This document shows, in pieces, positions 18,254 through 27,748 of a DNA stretch of 64,000 bases. The stretch spans positions 2,418,001 through 2,482,000 of the forward strand of contig CP014773.1 of the NCBI GenBank assembly GCA_001596135.1, written 5' to 3'. The stretch is from Mucilaginibacter sp. PAMC 26640. Lineage in GTDB: Bacteria; Bacteroidota; Bacteroidia; Sphingobacteriales; Sphingobacteriaceae. The translations under genes were made by a program, and so were the position numbers. The notes beneath the pieces are model-generated. The model was not told where the DNA came from. It made no database searches and saw only the letters and a list, made by a program, of their open reading frames with translations. How positions within the stretch are numbered: the first letter of the stretch is position 1; every line of letters begins with the position of its first letter.

Positions 18254-19354
18254 ATGTCAGAATATTTAAACACCTATTTCATTTACTATATTTTTATAGT
18301 AGCTTTTTCCGTATTTATCACATCGCTTTCCATCCCATCCATTTTGCACGTTGCCCGCACGCGGCACCTTTATGATGATGTAGGCCATTTCCGTAAGCAG
18401 CATGATCATGGTATACCAAGGCTGGGCGGCGTGGCCATTTTTGCCAGTTTTAATATTACTATGCTGCTGTTTAGTATGGTTGATAAAAGCCTTCCGGTGA
18501 GTTACTTGCTCACATCGAGTATAATTCTATTTGCTATGGGGCTAAAAGATGATCTTTCCGGCGTAAACTCAAGCACCAAATTTCTCATCCAGTTCTTTGT
18601 GGCAGCTATACTGGTATTACTCGGCAATATCAGACTGACCAGTATGTATGGCGTGTTTGGTATTTACGATATCAGTTATGTCCTGAGTTCGGTCATTTCT
18701 ATTTTGTTTATCATGCTGGTTGTAAATGCCTTTAATCTTATCGACGGGATAGACGGATTAGCAGGTACAACCTGTATTGTTGTGAATGGCTCTTTTACAG
18801 TACTCTTTGTTTCTATTAAACAATATGAACTTGCCGCTATATCATTAACCATCGTAGGCGCTGTAATTGGATTTTTACGCTATAATCTTACTCCTGCCAA
18901 AATATTTATGGGCGATACCGGGTCCCTTCTTATCGGCCTTATCTCGGCTGTTATGGCGGTGAACTTTATAGAGGTAAATAAGTTTAGCAGTCACAATATT
19001 CCCGGTGTTTTTTCTGCACCTGCGCTAACGTTTGCAATTCTTATAGGGCCAATATTTGATACTTTAAGAATATTTATCCTGCGAATCTTTAAAGGTGTTT
19101 CGCCATTTACAGCGGATAGGAACCACATCCATCACCGGGTTTTGCGCCTTGGCTTCAATCATATGCAAACAACGCTTATATTGGCTACTCTTAACATTTT
19201 AACAATTGTTATGGTGTTGCTTTTTAGCGCGTTGGGTAACTTTGCATTAATAGGTATTATTTTAGGGAATTCTTTGCTTTTCAACTGGGCAACAACTTTT
19301 TGTTTACGCTCTAAAGAGCGGGAAAGCTATAATTTGCGTAACCTGTTTGCCTAG
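18254..19354 (+). CDS. wecA: WecA/TagO-like undecaprenyl-phosphate sugar-1-phosphate transferase
   Basis: 366 residues with about ten hydrophobic segments. Family signatures in order: PRLGG, MGLKDDLSGV (the DD catalytic/metal motif), [25 protein letters not shown], and near the C-terminus HIHHRVLRLGF, the HxHH-type cytoplasmic loop of the WecA branch. It transfers a HexNAc-1-phosphate from a UDP-sugar to undecaprenyl phosphate. That is the first step for surface glycan assembly, and fits next to the polysaccharide operon. It is distinct from the dcw-cluster MraY at 34332. Confidence 0.92.
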   Translation: MSEYLNTYFIYYIFIVAFSVFITSLSIPSILHVARTRHLYDDVGHFRKQHDHGIPRLGGVAIFASFNITMLLFSMVDKSLPVSYLLTSSIILFAMGLKDDLSGVNSSTKFLIQFFVAAILVLLGNIRLTSMYGVFGIYDISYVLSSVISILFIMLVVNAFNLIDGIDGLAGTTCIVVNGSFTVLFVSIKQYELAAISLTIVGAVIGFLRYNLTPAKIFMGDTGSLLIGLISAVMAVNFIEVNKFSSHNIPGVFSAPALTFAILIGPIFDTLRIFILRIFKGVSPFTADRNHIHHRVLRLGFNHMQTTLILATLNILTIVMVLLFSALGNFALIGIILGNSLLFNWATTFCLRSKERESYNLRNLFA

Positions 19355-19389
19355 AACGGTAATAAAAAAATCTCCACGTTTTATTTAGT

Positions 19390-19397
19390 TAATTTTG
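19390..19397 (+). promoter_or_regulatory. -7 promoter element upstream of gap
   Basis: TAATTTTG matches TAnnTTTG and ends 19 bp before the gap start codon, so the leader would be very short. No clear -33 TTG is visible at the expected distance. Confidence 0.45.
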
Positions 19398-19416
19398 CAG
19401 CCTTAAATTGTAAACA

Positions 19417-20415
19417 ATGAGGATAGCAATAAATGGCTTTGGGCGTATAGGCCGTATTTTTTTACGTACGATTCTCACAAGGCAAAATATAGATGTGGTA
19501 GCCATAAATGATCTGGCAGATACCCCAACCCTCGCGCATCTCTTCAAATACGATTCGGTACACAGGGGGTTTAAAGGCTCGGTAAGCAGTCAGCACGATG
19601 GGCTGTTGATCGATCAAAAACTTATAAAAACCTTCCAGGAAAAAGATCCGGCTAACCTTCCCTGGGCCGACCTTGATATTGACCTGGTGGTTGAATCAAC
19701 CGGTAAATTTATAAGCAGGGAAGGTGCTGCCAAGCACCTCGCCGCCGGAGCAAAGCAAGTTATTATTTCGGCGCCACCCGCAGATAAAACAGTACCCACT
19801 GTAGTTTTAGGGGTGAATGATGGTTCTGTTGACCTTAAATCTTCAATACTGTCAAATGCTTCCTGCACCACAAACAATGTTGCTGCCATGGTAAAAATAT
19901 TGGATGACAACTGGGGTATTACCGACGGTTATATAACCACCGTACACTCCATGACTGGCGACCAAAATTTGCACGATGCCCCGCATAAAGATTTGCGCCG
20001 GGCAAGGGCGGCGTCTGCATCTATCATTCCTACAACCACCGGTGCCGCAAAAGCCATAACCGCTATATTTCCTCATTTAACTGGGCATTTGGGAGGGGCA
20101 GGTATTCGTGTGCCTGTACTAAATGGTTCATTAACAGATTTTACCTGCAGCCTTAAAAAAATGCCCACCGTAGAAGAGATCAACGCGGCGTTTAAAGCAG
20201 CCGCTGATGGGCCGATGAAAAATATTTTGGAGTATACCGAAGACCCCATTGTATCAACCGATATATTGGATAATCCGCACAGTTGTATCTTTGATGCCCA
20301 GCTAACCTCCATTGTGGGTGGGCTTGTGAAAGTAGTGGGGTGGTATGATAACGAGATGGGATACTCCAGCCGACTGGCAGATCTGGTTGAAAAAATTAAT
20401 CTTATGCCACAATGA
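19417..20415 (+). CDS. gap: Glyceraldehyde-3-phosphate dehydrogenase, type I
   Basis: 332 residues. The NAD-binding start is MRIAINGFGRIGRIFLR. The catalytic cysteine is in SNASCTTNNVAAMV (about residue 151), and the phosphate-binding region includes TTTGAAKA. The C-terminal WYDNEMGYSSRLADL is the family signature. It catalyses oxidative phosphorylation of glyceraldehyde 3-phosphate in glycolysis and gluconeogenesis in the cytosol. The stop overlaps the GNAT gene start by 4 bp, and pgk, the next glycolytic step, follows 530 bp later. Confidence 0.98.
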   Translation: MRIAINGFGRIGRIFLRTILTRQNIDVVAINDLADTPTLAHLFKYDSVHRGFKGSVSSQHDGLLIDQKLIKTFQEKDPANLPWADLDIDLVVESTGKFISREGAAKHLAAGAKQVIISAPPADKTVPTVVLGVNDGSVDLKSSILSNASCTTNNVAAMVKILDDNWGITDGYITTVHSMTGDQNLHDAPHKDLRRARAASASIIPTTTGAAKAITAIFPHLTGHLGGAGIRVPVLNGSLTDFTCSLKKMPTVEEINAAFKAAADGPMKNILEYTEDPIVSTDILDNPHSCIFDAQLTSIVGGLVKVVGWYDNEMGYSSRLADLVEKINLMPQ

Positions 20416-20846
20416 TCAAATTTATATCTGCGGATGATGTACTGCCTATTCGCAACGAGGTTTTGCGCGAAGGTAAATTAACGCCTCACGAATGCCGGTT
20501 TCCTAATGATGATGCCGACACCTCTTTTCATTTAGGGTATTACATCAATAATAACCTTGTATGTATCGCCTCTTTTCATCCTGTGGAATACAAGGATTTT
20601 AAAGGTAATGCTTACCAGTTGAGGGGTATGGCAACAACCGAAGAATATAGGGGTAAAGGGTATGGAAATATGCTGGTTAACTTTGCCATCACCTACTTGC
20701 GTGGCCAAAAAGTGAATTACCTTTGGTGTAATGCCCGTAAAAAGGCAGTGCCATTTTATTTAGGTACTGGTTTCGAGATCGTTTCGCCGGAGTTTGATGT
20801 GCCGGGAATAGGCCCGCATTATATTATGTATGTTAAAATAACTTGA
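20412..20846 (+). CDS. GNAT-family N-acetyltransferase
   Basis: 144 residues. The acetyl-CoA pyrophosphate-binding loop is LRGMATTEEYRGKGYGNMLV, matching Q/RxxGxG/A, with the following alpha helix. The later FYLGTGFEIVSPEF is the usual beta 6-7 motif. It starts inside the gap stop codon (ATGA overlap), so the two are co-translated. No substrate can be named; it is a small cytosolic acyltransferase. Confidence 0.85.
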   Translation: MIKFISADDVLPIRNEVLREGKLTPHECRFPNDDADTSFHLGYYINNNLVCIASFHPVEYKDFKGNAYQLRGMATTEEYRGKGYGNMLVNFAITYLRGQKVNYLWCNARKKAVPFYLGTGFEIVSPEFDVPGIGPHYIMYVKIT

Positions 20847-20897
20847 AGTTTTAACCACAAACAAACACCTTTTTAACTTTTACGTTGACGATTAAAA

Positions 20898-20905
20898 TAA
20901 ATTTG
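20898..20905 (+). promoter_or_regulatory. -7 promoter element upstream of pgk
   Basis: TAAATTTG matches TAnnTTTG 38 bp before the pgk start codon, in the 97-bp gap after the GNAT gene. The only TTG nearby (20885) is too close to be a proper -33 element. Confidence 0.4.
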
Positions 20906-20943
20906 TTCAATTTGGCCCCCCATTCATCAATCATACAAAAAAT

Positions 20944-22134
20944 ATGAAAACAATCGATCTGATTACCTTCAACGGTAAAAAAGCTCTTATCCGGGTAGAC
21001 TTCAATGTCCCATTGGATAAAGATTACAATATTACCGATGATAACCGTATGACTGCGGCTTTGCCTACCATAAAAAAGATATTAAAGGATGGGGGTGCCG
21101 TTATATTGATGTCGCATTTAGGCAGACCTAAAAATGGGCCAACCGAAGAGTTTTCGTTAAAACATATTGTGCCCCATCTGGCCGATCTTTTAGGGCAGGA
21201 AGTACAGTTTGCTGATGATTGTATAGGTGAGCAGGCAGTTGAAAAAGCTAAAGCACTGGGCCAAGGCGAGGTTTTATTATTAGAGAACCTGCGTTTTTAT
21301 AAAGAAGAAGAAAAAGGTGATAAGGATTTTGCAGAAAAGTTATCAAAATTGGGTGATATATATGTAAACGATGCATTTGGAACCGCTCACCGCGCCCATG
21401 CTTCTACAGCAGTTATCGCACAATTCTTCCCTGATGCGAAGTTCTTTGGCTATTTGATGGCAGCTGAATTAACCAACGCAGAGAAAATTCTGAATGGTGC
21501 CGCTAAACCATTTACTGCTATCATGGGTGGATCCAAAGTATCTGACAAGATAGAGCTGATCGAGAAATTGCTGGATAAAGTAGATAACCTGATCATTGGC
21601 GGCGGTATGGCATATACTTTTGCTAAGGCTGATGGCGGGAATATCGGTACATCATTGGTAGAAGCCGACAAGCTCGAACTGGCACTTAGCCTGGTGAAAA
21701 AAGCAAAAGAAAAAGGTGTAAACCTGTTGTTGCCGGTAGATAACGTTACAGCCGATGATTTCTCAAATGATGCCAATACAGGTGTAGCCAAAACGGGTCA
21801 GATTCCTGATGGCTGGATGGGACTGGATATTGGCCCTGAAACGGTAAAGATCTTTAGTAAAGTAGTAGAGGAGTCAAAAACCATTCTATGGAACGGGCCA
21901 ATGGGCGTGTTTGAGATGGAAAAATTCCTGATCGGTACCAAAGCAATTGCTGAGGCAGTTGCAAAAGCAACGGATAACGGCGCATTTTCACTTATCGGCG
22001 GTGGCGATTCAGCAGCAGCTGTAGCCAAGTTTGATATGGTAGACGATGTGAGCTATGTATCTACAGGCGGCGGCGCTTTGTTAGAATATATGGAAGGAAA
22101 GGAATTACCGGGCGTTAAGGCAATAAACGAATAA
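20944..22134 (+). CDS. pgk: Phosphoglycerate kinase
   Basis: 396 residues, full length for bacterial PGK. Signatures: [12 protein letters not shown] near the N-terminus, [38 protein letters not shown], the hinge and nucleotide region [27 protein letters not shown], and the terminal [11 protein letters not shown] and [10 protein letters not shown]. It makes ATP and 3-phosphoglycerate from 1,3-bisphosphoglycerate, directly after GAPDH in glycolysis. An intrinsic terminator follows 27 bp after its stop. Confidence 0.98.
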   Translation: MKTIDLITFNGKKALIRVDFNVPLDKDYNITDDNRMTAALPTIKKILKDGGAVILMSHLGRPKNGPTEEFSLKHIVPHLADLLGQEVQFADDCIGEQAVEKAKALGQGEVLLLENLRFYKEEEKGDKDFAEKLSKLGDIYVNDAFGTAHRAHASTAVIAQFFPDAKFFGYLMAAELTNAEKILNGAAKPFTAIMGGSKVSDKIELIEKLLDKVDNLIIGGGMAYTFAKADGGNIGTSLVEADKLELALSLVKKAKEKGVNLLLPVDNVTADDFSNDANTGVAKTGQIPDGWMGLDIGPETVKIFSKVVEESKTILWNGPMGVFEMEKFLIGTKAIAEAVAKATDNGAFSLIGGGDSAAAVAKFDMVDDVSYVSTGGGALLEYMEGKELPGVKAINE

Positions 22135-22161
22135 GGAATACTTTATTTAAAAATAAAAGAG

Positions 22162-22187
22162 GCAACCTGAAATGGTTGCTTTTTTTA
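22162..22187 (+). terminator. Intrinsic terminator after pgk
   Basis: The stem GCAACC/GGTTGC with a six-base loop is followed directly by a run of seven T and more T-rich sequence. It closes the gap-GNAT-pgk block. Confidence 0.9.
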
Positions 22188-22297
22188 TTTACTTCGTATT
22201 TAACACAAAACCAAAACCTCTTATTGCGCCTATGCCACTGTGGGATTGTTAGGCGTTTAGGTTAACTATCACAATTACCAATAATCCGCTTATTTAT

Positions 22298-22837
22298 ATG
22301 ATCGTAAAAACAGTCTTACTGGAAAACGACTTTTTAACCTACCTGCTGTATTCCGCATCTAAAAATGTTAAAAGCAAAGCAAATCGGCGTAGATCATGGC
22401 TGGTTATTTCGGCTGCGTTCTTTATCCTGGGTTTTCTATTTAGAGATCAGAATGGATTCTACGCATACTACTTCGCGATCGCCGGTATTATAAGCCTCAT
22501 TTTTTATCCCTTCTATCAGCGTTATGCATACAAAAAGCATTACACGAAATTTTTGGCAGACAAAATACAGTATCGGGTAGGAAAAGAGTGTATCATAAAT
22601 TTCGGCAACGAACTCATCAAAACAAAAGATGATGTTGTTGAGAGCGTTATCAGATCCAGCGAGGTGGCCCAGATAAACGAAATAGGCACACATTATTTTA
22701 TCCGGTTAAAGGGCGGTGATGCTATAATAGTTCCTAAACAAACTACAGATATCCGGTCATTTATCATTGATCTGCTCGGCATTTTCCAAAACCCGGAAAT
22801 TGAAGTAACTACGGAGTTAGATTGGCGGTGGAAGTAA
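22298..22837 (+). CDS. Predicted membrane protein, YcxB-like layout
   Basis: 179 residues. Two adjacent hydrophobic segments lie at about 34-48 and 55-73 (SWLVISAAFFILGFLF, YFAIAGIISLIFYPF). A soluble C-terminal part of about 100 residues follows, with beta-rich IIKNF-style strands and SSEVAQINEIGTHYFIRLKG. This two-helix-plus-domain pattern resembles the YcxB-like family of unknown function. It stands alone after the pgk terminator, and I can name no partner. Confidence in the gene is high, in the family modest. Confidence 0.75.
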   Translation: MIVKTVLLENDFLTYLLYSASKNVKSKANRRRSWLVISAAFFILGFLFRDQNGFYAYYFAIAGIISLIFYPFYQRYAYKKHYTKFLADKIQYRVGKECIINFGNELIKTKDDVVESVIRSSEVAQINEIGTHYFIRLKGGDAIIVPKQTTDIRSFIIDLLGIFQNPEIEVTTELDWRWK

Positions 22838-23023
22838 GTGATTCGATTAAAGAGCAGGCCGAATTGGGTATGGCACTAAGCAAATTTAAAATCAGGTTAC
22901 GTGCTTTCCGGCAATGCATTTTTCTGACTCATCCAACGAAAGGAAAAACCTAATATTTACCTTATACCTTGATTTTGTATATTTAGGGGCATTTTGTAAT
23001 GGTTTCCAAACCCTGATATCACC

Positions 23024-24739
23024 ATGATCAATATAAATTCAAAGGGTACTGCACAGCATACTTATGATGCTATCGTTATTGGCTCCGGAATTAGCGGTGG
23101 CTGGGCTGCTAAAGAGTTATGCGACCAAGGCATGAAAACGCTGGTGCTGGAGCGGGGCCGTGATGTTAGGCATTTGAAAGACTATCCAACGGCTACTAAA
23201 AACCCGTGGGATTTTCCGCACCACGGCCGCTTGCCTTTGCATGTAAAAGGCGAAAACCCTATCGCGGATAAATGCTATGCCTTTACCGAAGCAACGGAGC
23301 ATTTTTTTGTAAAAGACAAGGAGCATCCCTATGTTCAAAAGAAACCTTTTGACTGGATTAGGGGGTACCAGGTTGGCGGTAAATCTTTACTTTGGGCGCG
23401 CCAAACCCAGCGTTGGAGTAAATTCGATTTTGAAGGCCCTGCAAGGGATGGTTTTGCGGTAGACTGGCCCATCCGGTATGATGACATTGCACCCTGGTAT
23501 AGCCACGTAGAACGTTTTGCAGGGATTGCCGGTAATAAAGACGGACTTGAAACCCTGCCGGATGGCGAGTTTTTGCCACCCTGGGAAATGAACGTAGTTG
23601 AGAAATCTATTCGTGACAGGATAATGGCCGCTTATAAGGATCGGGACGTAGTTATTGGCCGTTGCGCCCATTTAACCCAGCCTAAGGAAATTCATTTGCA
23701 GCAGGGCAGGGGCCAATGCCAGGCACGCAGTCTGTGCGATAGAGGTTGCCCGTTCGGGGGATATTTTAGTTCCAACTCATCAACCCTGCCATGGGCCGCT
23801 AGAACGGGTAATCTTACCCTTCGTCCGCATTCGGTTGTCCACTCCATTATTTACGATGAGCAGTTGGGCAAAGCTACTGGCGTAAGGGTGATAGATGACC
23901 AAACAAAAGCGGCCACGGAGTATTTCGCTAAAATTATATTTGTTAACGCAGCCACTTTAAATTCCAATCTCATTCTCCTCAATTCTACCTCGGCACGGTT
24001 TCCGGATGGTTTGGGGAACGACAGCGGTTTGCTGGGTAAGTACGTGGCGTTTCATAATTATCGCGGATCTATCACCGCGGGTATGGAGGGTTACAAAGAT
24101 AGATACTACTATGGCCGGAGACCAACGGCCGTGATGATGCCTAATTTTAGGAATGTATACAAGCAGGAAACAGATTTTTTACGCGGCTACATGACCTTTT
24201 ATACGGCAAGCCGGGCCGGTTGGGGCCATGCTGCAGAAGGTGACCAGTTGGGTGCGCAATACAAAGAATCCATTAGTGAACCCGGTGATTGGAGCATTTA
24301 CATGATGATGCAGGGAGAAACTATTCCTAAGGCAACAAACCGGGTAAGTTTAAGTAAGGAACAAAAGGATGAATGGGGGATACCGCAGCTAACCTTTGAT
24401 GTTGCTTATGATGATAACGATGAAAAAGTGCTAAATGATTTTTTACAGCAAGGAGCCGAAATGCTGGAAAAAGCAGGTTGTAAGAACATCAGTACAAATG
24501 ATAGTAAACAAGCCCCCGGCTTGGATATCCACGAGGTAGGCGGCGTACGCATGGGGAAAGATCCTAAAACCTCACTATTAAACAGGTACAATCAATTGCA
24601 TAGTTGCCCCAATGTATTTGTTACAGATGGTGCTTGTATGACCTCTACCGGTACGCAAAATCCGTCGCTAACATTTATGGCCTTAACAGCGAGGGCAGCT
24701 AACTTCGCGGTTGAAGCGTTGAAGAAAGGGATGATTTAA
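23024..24739 (+). CDS. GMC-family FAD-dependent oxidoreductase
   Basis: 571 residues. The N-terminal dinucleotide-binding motif is YDAIVIGSGISGGWAAKEL, with ERGRD at the end of the second strand. VGGKSLLWARQTQRW is the flavin-contact region. The C-terminal GMC motif covers HEVGGVRMG to SLTFMALTARAANFA, with the conserved NPSLT. There is no signal peptide. Bacteroidota homologues of this length oxidise sugar or alcohol hydroxyls, but the substrate here is not readable. It has its own terminator downstream and does not appear to be in an operon. Confidence 0.92.
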   Translation: MININSKGTAQHTYDAIVIGSGISGGWAAKELCDQGMKTLVLERGRDVRHLKDYPTATKNPWDFPHHGRLPLHVKGENPIADKCYAFTEATEHFFVKDKEHPYVQKKPFDWIRGYQVGGKSLLWARQTQRWSKFDFEGPARDGFAVDWPIRYDDIAPWYSHVERFAGIAGNKDGLETLPDGEFLPPWEMNVVEKSIRDRIMAAYKDRDVVIGRCAHLTQPKEIHLQQGRGQCQARSLCDRGCPFGGYFSSNSSTLPWAARTGNLTLRPHSVVHSIIYDEQLGKATGVRVIDDQTKAATEYFAKIIFVNAATLNSNLILLNSTSARFPDGLGNDSGLLGKYVAFHNYRGSITAGMEGYKDRYYYGRRPTAVMMPNFRNVYKQETDFLRGYMTFYTASRAGWGHAAEGDQLGAQYKESISEPGDWSIYMMMQGETIPKATNRVSLSKEQKDEWGIPQLTFDVAYDDNDEKVLNDFLQQGAEMLEKAGCKNISTNDSKQAPGLDIHEVGGVRMGKDPKTSLLNRYNQLHSCPNVFVTDGACMTSTGTQNPSLTFMALTARAANFAVEALKKGMI

Positions 24740-24860
24740 ATTGACTAATACTATTAACTCTTTACCAATAACCTTTTTTTGAAGATCTTATTAAAACAAG
24801 ATTGATGTAGATTAAAGAGTGCCCATGATTTGCCCTCAATTTCGTAACATATTTATATCA

Positions 24861-24890
24861 GCCTCTAATTTTAGAGGCTTTTTTATTTTT
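24861..24890 (+). terminator. Intrinsic terminator after the GMC oxidoreductase gene
   Basis: GCCTCTAA faces TTAGAGGC with a two-base centre (effectively a 6-7 bp stem), followed by a T-rich tract TTTTTTATTTTT. It lies between the GMC gene and the hydrolase gene. Confidence 0.85.
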
Positions 24891-24924
24891 ATACGTACTT
24901 TTAAAGCGTTAATTAATCAGCCCT

Positions 24925-26781
24925 ATGAAAAAAACGCTGGCCATAGCCTTCTGTATCCTGATCACTGCTTTAAGTTCTTTCGCGCAAAATGATGCTGCGT
25001 ATATTAAAGATAATTACACCAAGTATGAGTATGAGGTGCCCTTACGCGATGGTAAAAAGCTCTTCACATCGGTATATGTTCCCAAAGATCAATCTAAAAA
25101 ATACCCAATTATGATGGATCGTACGCCTTACAGCGTTGGTCCGTATGGGGTGGATAAATATAAAGGTAGCCTAGGTCCGTCATCACAGTTTGTGCACGAT
25201 GGTTATATTTTTGTGTACCAGGACGTGCGTGGCCGTTTCATGAGTGAGGGAATTTATGAAGAAATGACCCCGGAACTGGAAGTGCATAAAACCAATAAAG
25301 ACGTAGACGAAGGCACCGATACTTATGATACGATAGACTGGTTGCTTAAAAACCTGCCAAATAACAATGGTAAAGTTGGTGTTTGGGGTATTTCTTATCC
25401 TGGCTTTTACACAACTACGGCTTTATTAAGCCGCCATCCAGCTTTGGTTGCAGCTTCTCCGCAGGCACCAATTGCTGATTTGTGGCGCGATGACGCTTTT
25501 CATAACGGCGCCTTTTTCCTGGTGGCCAACTTTGGTTTCTACCCGGGTTTCACTAACAGGCAGGATGATAAGCCTACCCAGCGCAGAGGCGGCCGGTTTG
25601 ACCCCGGTACCAGCGATGGCTACAAATTCTTTTTGGATATGGGGTCAATGAAAAACACCAACGATAAGTATTACAAGGATACGATCCGTTTGTGGAACGA
25701 AATGCTGGCACATCCCAACTATGATCAGCATTGGAAAGACCGTAATGTACTCCCGCACCTGCACGATATCAAAACTGCGGTGTTGGTAACCGGCGGCTGG
25801 TACGATGCGGAGGACCTTTACGGAGCTATTAATACTTATAAAACCCTCGCTCAGAAAAATCCTGCTACACCAGTTTATTTTGCCATGGGCCCATGGGTAC
25901 ATGGCGGTTGGGCGCGTGGTAATGGCGACCATTTGGGTGACGTGAGTTTTGGCGGCCCCACCGCGCCATATTATCGCGAAAAACTAGAGTTTGCGTTTTT
26001 TAGCCATTACTTAAAAGGCACTCCATTAGATATCCCTAAAGTTTCTACCTTTCAAACAGGCGTAAACGAGTGGAAAAGTTATAAAACCTGGCCGCCAAAG
26101 GAGGCTGAGGAAAAGAATTTGTATTTACAGCCAGGCGGCAAGCTTTCTTTCAGCGCACCAAGCAGTGTAAAGGAGGATTATAAAGAATACATATCAGATC
26201 CGATGAACCCGGTGCCGTTTATAGATGGTACCGACTTTGATATGAAACGCGAATACATGACCGCCGACCAGCGCTTTGCTGAAAAGCGACCTGATGTATT
26301 AACCTACAAAACCGACGTGCTGGAGAAAGATGTCACCATAGCCGGAAATATTTGGGCCAACCTGAAATTCAGTACCACCGGTACGGATGCCGATTTGGTA
26401 GTAAAAGTGCTGGATGTATATCCCGATACGGCTAGTAACAACCAGTTCACGGGCAAAGATGTAAAGATGGGTGGTTATGAACAGATGGTACGCAGCGAGC
26501 CGATCCGTGGAAAGTTCCGCAACAGCTTTGAAAAACCGGAGCCTTTTGTGCCCGGCAAGGTCACCCCGGTGAATTTTGAACTGCAGGATGTGCTGCACAC
26601 CTTCAAGAAAGGCCACCGCATCATGATCCAGATCCAAAGCACCTGGTTCCCGCTGATCGACAGGAACACCCAGCAATTCCAGGATATTATGAAAGCAAAG
26701 GACACCGATTTTAAAAAGGAAACCCACCGTATTTATAGTTCAAAAGCGCATCCCAGCTATTTAAAAGTGAGGGTAATGTAA
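24925..26781 (+). CDS. CocE/NonD-type alpha/beta hydrolase (X-Pro dipeptidyl-peptidase S15 family), secreted
   Basis: 618 residues with a signal peptide (MKKTLAIAFCILITALSSFA, cleavage near AQN). The catalytic serine lies in the elbow VGVWGISYPGFYTT near residue 159. VYQDVRGRFMSEG is the oxyanion-side motif, TGGWYDAEDLYG supplies the acid, and GPWVHGGW holds the catalytic His. The C-terminal third is the jelly-roll PepX-C domain (about 380-615). It is probably a periplasmic or exported ester/amide hydrolase or glutaryl-7-ACA acylase-like enzyme. Substrate unknown. Confidence 0.92.
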   Translation: MKKTLAIAFCILITALSSFAQNDAAYIKDNYTKYEYEVPLRDGKKLFTSVYVPKDQSKKYPIMMDRTPYSVGPYGVDKYKGSLGPSSQFVHDGYIFVYQDVRGRFMSEGIYEEMTPELEVHKTNKDVDEGTDTYDTIDWLLKNLPNNNGKVGVWGISYPGFYTTTALLSRHPALVAASPQAPIADLWRDDAFHNGAFFLVANFGFYPGFTNRQDDKPTQRRGGRFDPGTSDGYKFFLDMGSMKNTNDKYYKDTIRLWNEMLAHPNYDQHWKDRNVLPHLHDIKTAVLVTGGWYDAEDLYGAINTYKTLAQKNPATPVYFAMGPWVHGGWARGNGDHLGDVSFGGPTAPYYREKLEFAFFSHYLKGTPLDIPKVSTFQTGVNEWKSYKTWPPKEAEEKNLYLQPGGKLSFSAPSSVKEDYKEYISDPMNPVPFIDGTDFDMKREYMTADQRFAEKRPDVLTYKTDVLEKDVTIAGNIWANLKFSTTGTDADLVVKVLDVYPDTASNNQFTGKDVKMGGYEQMVRSEPIRGKFRNSFEKPEPFVPGKVTPVNFELQDVLHTFKKGHRIMIQIQSTWFPLIDRNTQQFQDIMKAKDTDFKKETHRIYSSKAHPSYLKVRVM

Positions 26782-26818
26782 GGAGATAGGTACTATCTAA
26801 TATTTTATCAGCGTAATT

Positions 26819-27241
26819 ATGCCAACCACTAATCATCTCCAGCTCAATGCCATACAGCACATCGGTATCCCGGTAACAGATTTTACCGCATCGCAAGCCT
26901 TTTATGAGCGACTTGGCTTTGCCAACGTTATGCAGGCAGGCTTTGGTCCGGAAGAGGAGCGGGGCATTTGTGTAATGATGAAGCGCGACCGCATGGTGAT
27001 AGAACTTTACCAGCTACCGGAGGCTGAACTGGCCGGGATCCGCAGCCGGAGCAACGGCCATATAGATCATGTGGCTTTTGACGTGTCTGATATCGACGCC
27101 GCTTATGCTATCATTAAAGAAGCAGGCTTTAACATATTAGAACCTGAACCCGTGTTTCTCCAATTTTGGGAACGGGGCTGCAAGTACTTTAACATTACCG
27201 GGCCGGATGGTGAGCGGTTGGAGTTTAATCAGATCCTCTAA
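26819..27241 (+). CDS. VOC-superfamily (glyoxalase/dioxygenase fold) protein
   Basis: 140 residues in two beta-alpha-beta-beta-beta modules. AIQHIGIPVTDFTASQAFYE begins the first, with a likely metal His, and HIDHVAFDVSDIDAAYAII begins the second. GPDGERLEFNQ near the C-terminus supplies the last Glu ligand. The fold covers glyoxalase I, dioxygenases and antibiotic-resistance proteins, so no reaction can be assigned. The gene is 37 bp after the hydrolase and is followed by the repeat-filled gap. Confidence 0.85.
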   Translation: MPTTNHLQLNAIQHIGIPVTDFTASQAFYERLGFANVMQAGFGPEEERGICVMMKRDRMVIELYQLPEAELAGIRSRSNGHIDHVAFDVSDIDAAYAIIKEAGFNILEPEPVFLQFWERGCKYFNITGPDGERLEFNQIL

Positions 27242-27340
27242 ATAATTTCAACTATCGTTTTTACCAATTTCCGCGTACGTATTAGGTTGTTTTTTTATAG
27301 TGTTTTTGTTTTTCGCAAACAAGGTTGCCACCCCTAAACG

Positions 27341-27370
27341 GCCCGAACAGGCCCGAACAAGCCCGAACAG
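27341..27370. repeat. Three tandem copies of a decamer
   Basis: GCCCGAACAG, GCCCGAACAA and GCCCGAACAG follow each other exactly with a 10-bp period. They lie in the VOC-purU gap, 30 bp before the hairpin repeat array. No gene covers them convincingly. Confidence 0.85.
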
Positions 27371-27400
27371 TTTACCTTTTCACTTGGTTGCAGGCATTTT

Positions 27401-27690
27401 CCGCCATTGTTGGTGTTTTCACCAACAACCATCACGACGTTCAACGCATGCAAAGTTTGTAAGTTTTTCAGCCTTTGTTGGTGTTTTCATCAACAACCAT
27501 TTCCGCCGTTGTTGGTGTTTTCACCAACAACCATCAGGACGGTCAACGCATGCAAAGTTTTTTCCGCCGTTGTTGGTGTTTTCACCAACAACTATCAGGA
27601 CGGTCACGGCTTGCAAAGTTTGTAAGCATTTCCGCCGCTAATAGTGTTTTCACCAACAACCTTTATGACAGTTAACGCATGCAAGTTTAT
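27401..27690. repeat. Hairpin repeat array, five units
   Basis: Five copies of a hairpin begin near 27401, 27469, 27503, 27564 and 27632. The core is GTTGTTGGTG, a TTTT loop, then CACCAACAAC (copies 3 and 4 are perfect, 10-bp stem). Copies 1 and 2 have 9-bp stems, copy 2 with one wobble pair, and copy 5 has a decayed left arm. Each hairpin except the second is followed by a link containing a form of AACGCATGCAAAGTTT. Spacing is 68, 34, 61 and 68 bp, so units are built from about 34-bp halves. Short reading frames here translate the repeat and are not credible genes. Confidence 0.9.
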
Positions 27691-27748
27691 ATGCCTTGGT
27701 GGTTTATTTTAAAACGCCATCAAAAGCACAAATAGCAAAGCGCCTTTT

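Noticed and set aside
27300..27675. Overlapping short reading frames over the hairpin array
   Set aside because: Their proteins only translate the repeat in three frames (VFTNN, WCFHQQ-type strings), have no ribosome binding site and no independent support.
27401..27690. CRISPR array
   Set aside because: Unit spacing is irregular (34-68 bp), the sequence between hairpins is itself repeated rather than unique, copies are decaying, and no cas gene is in the window.
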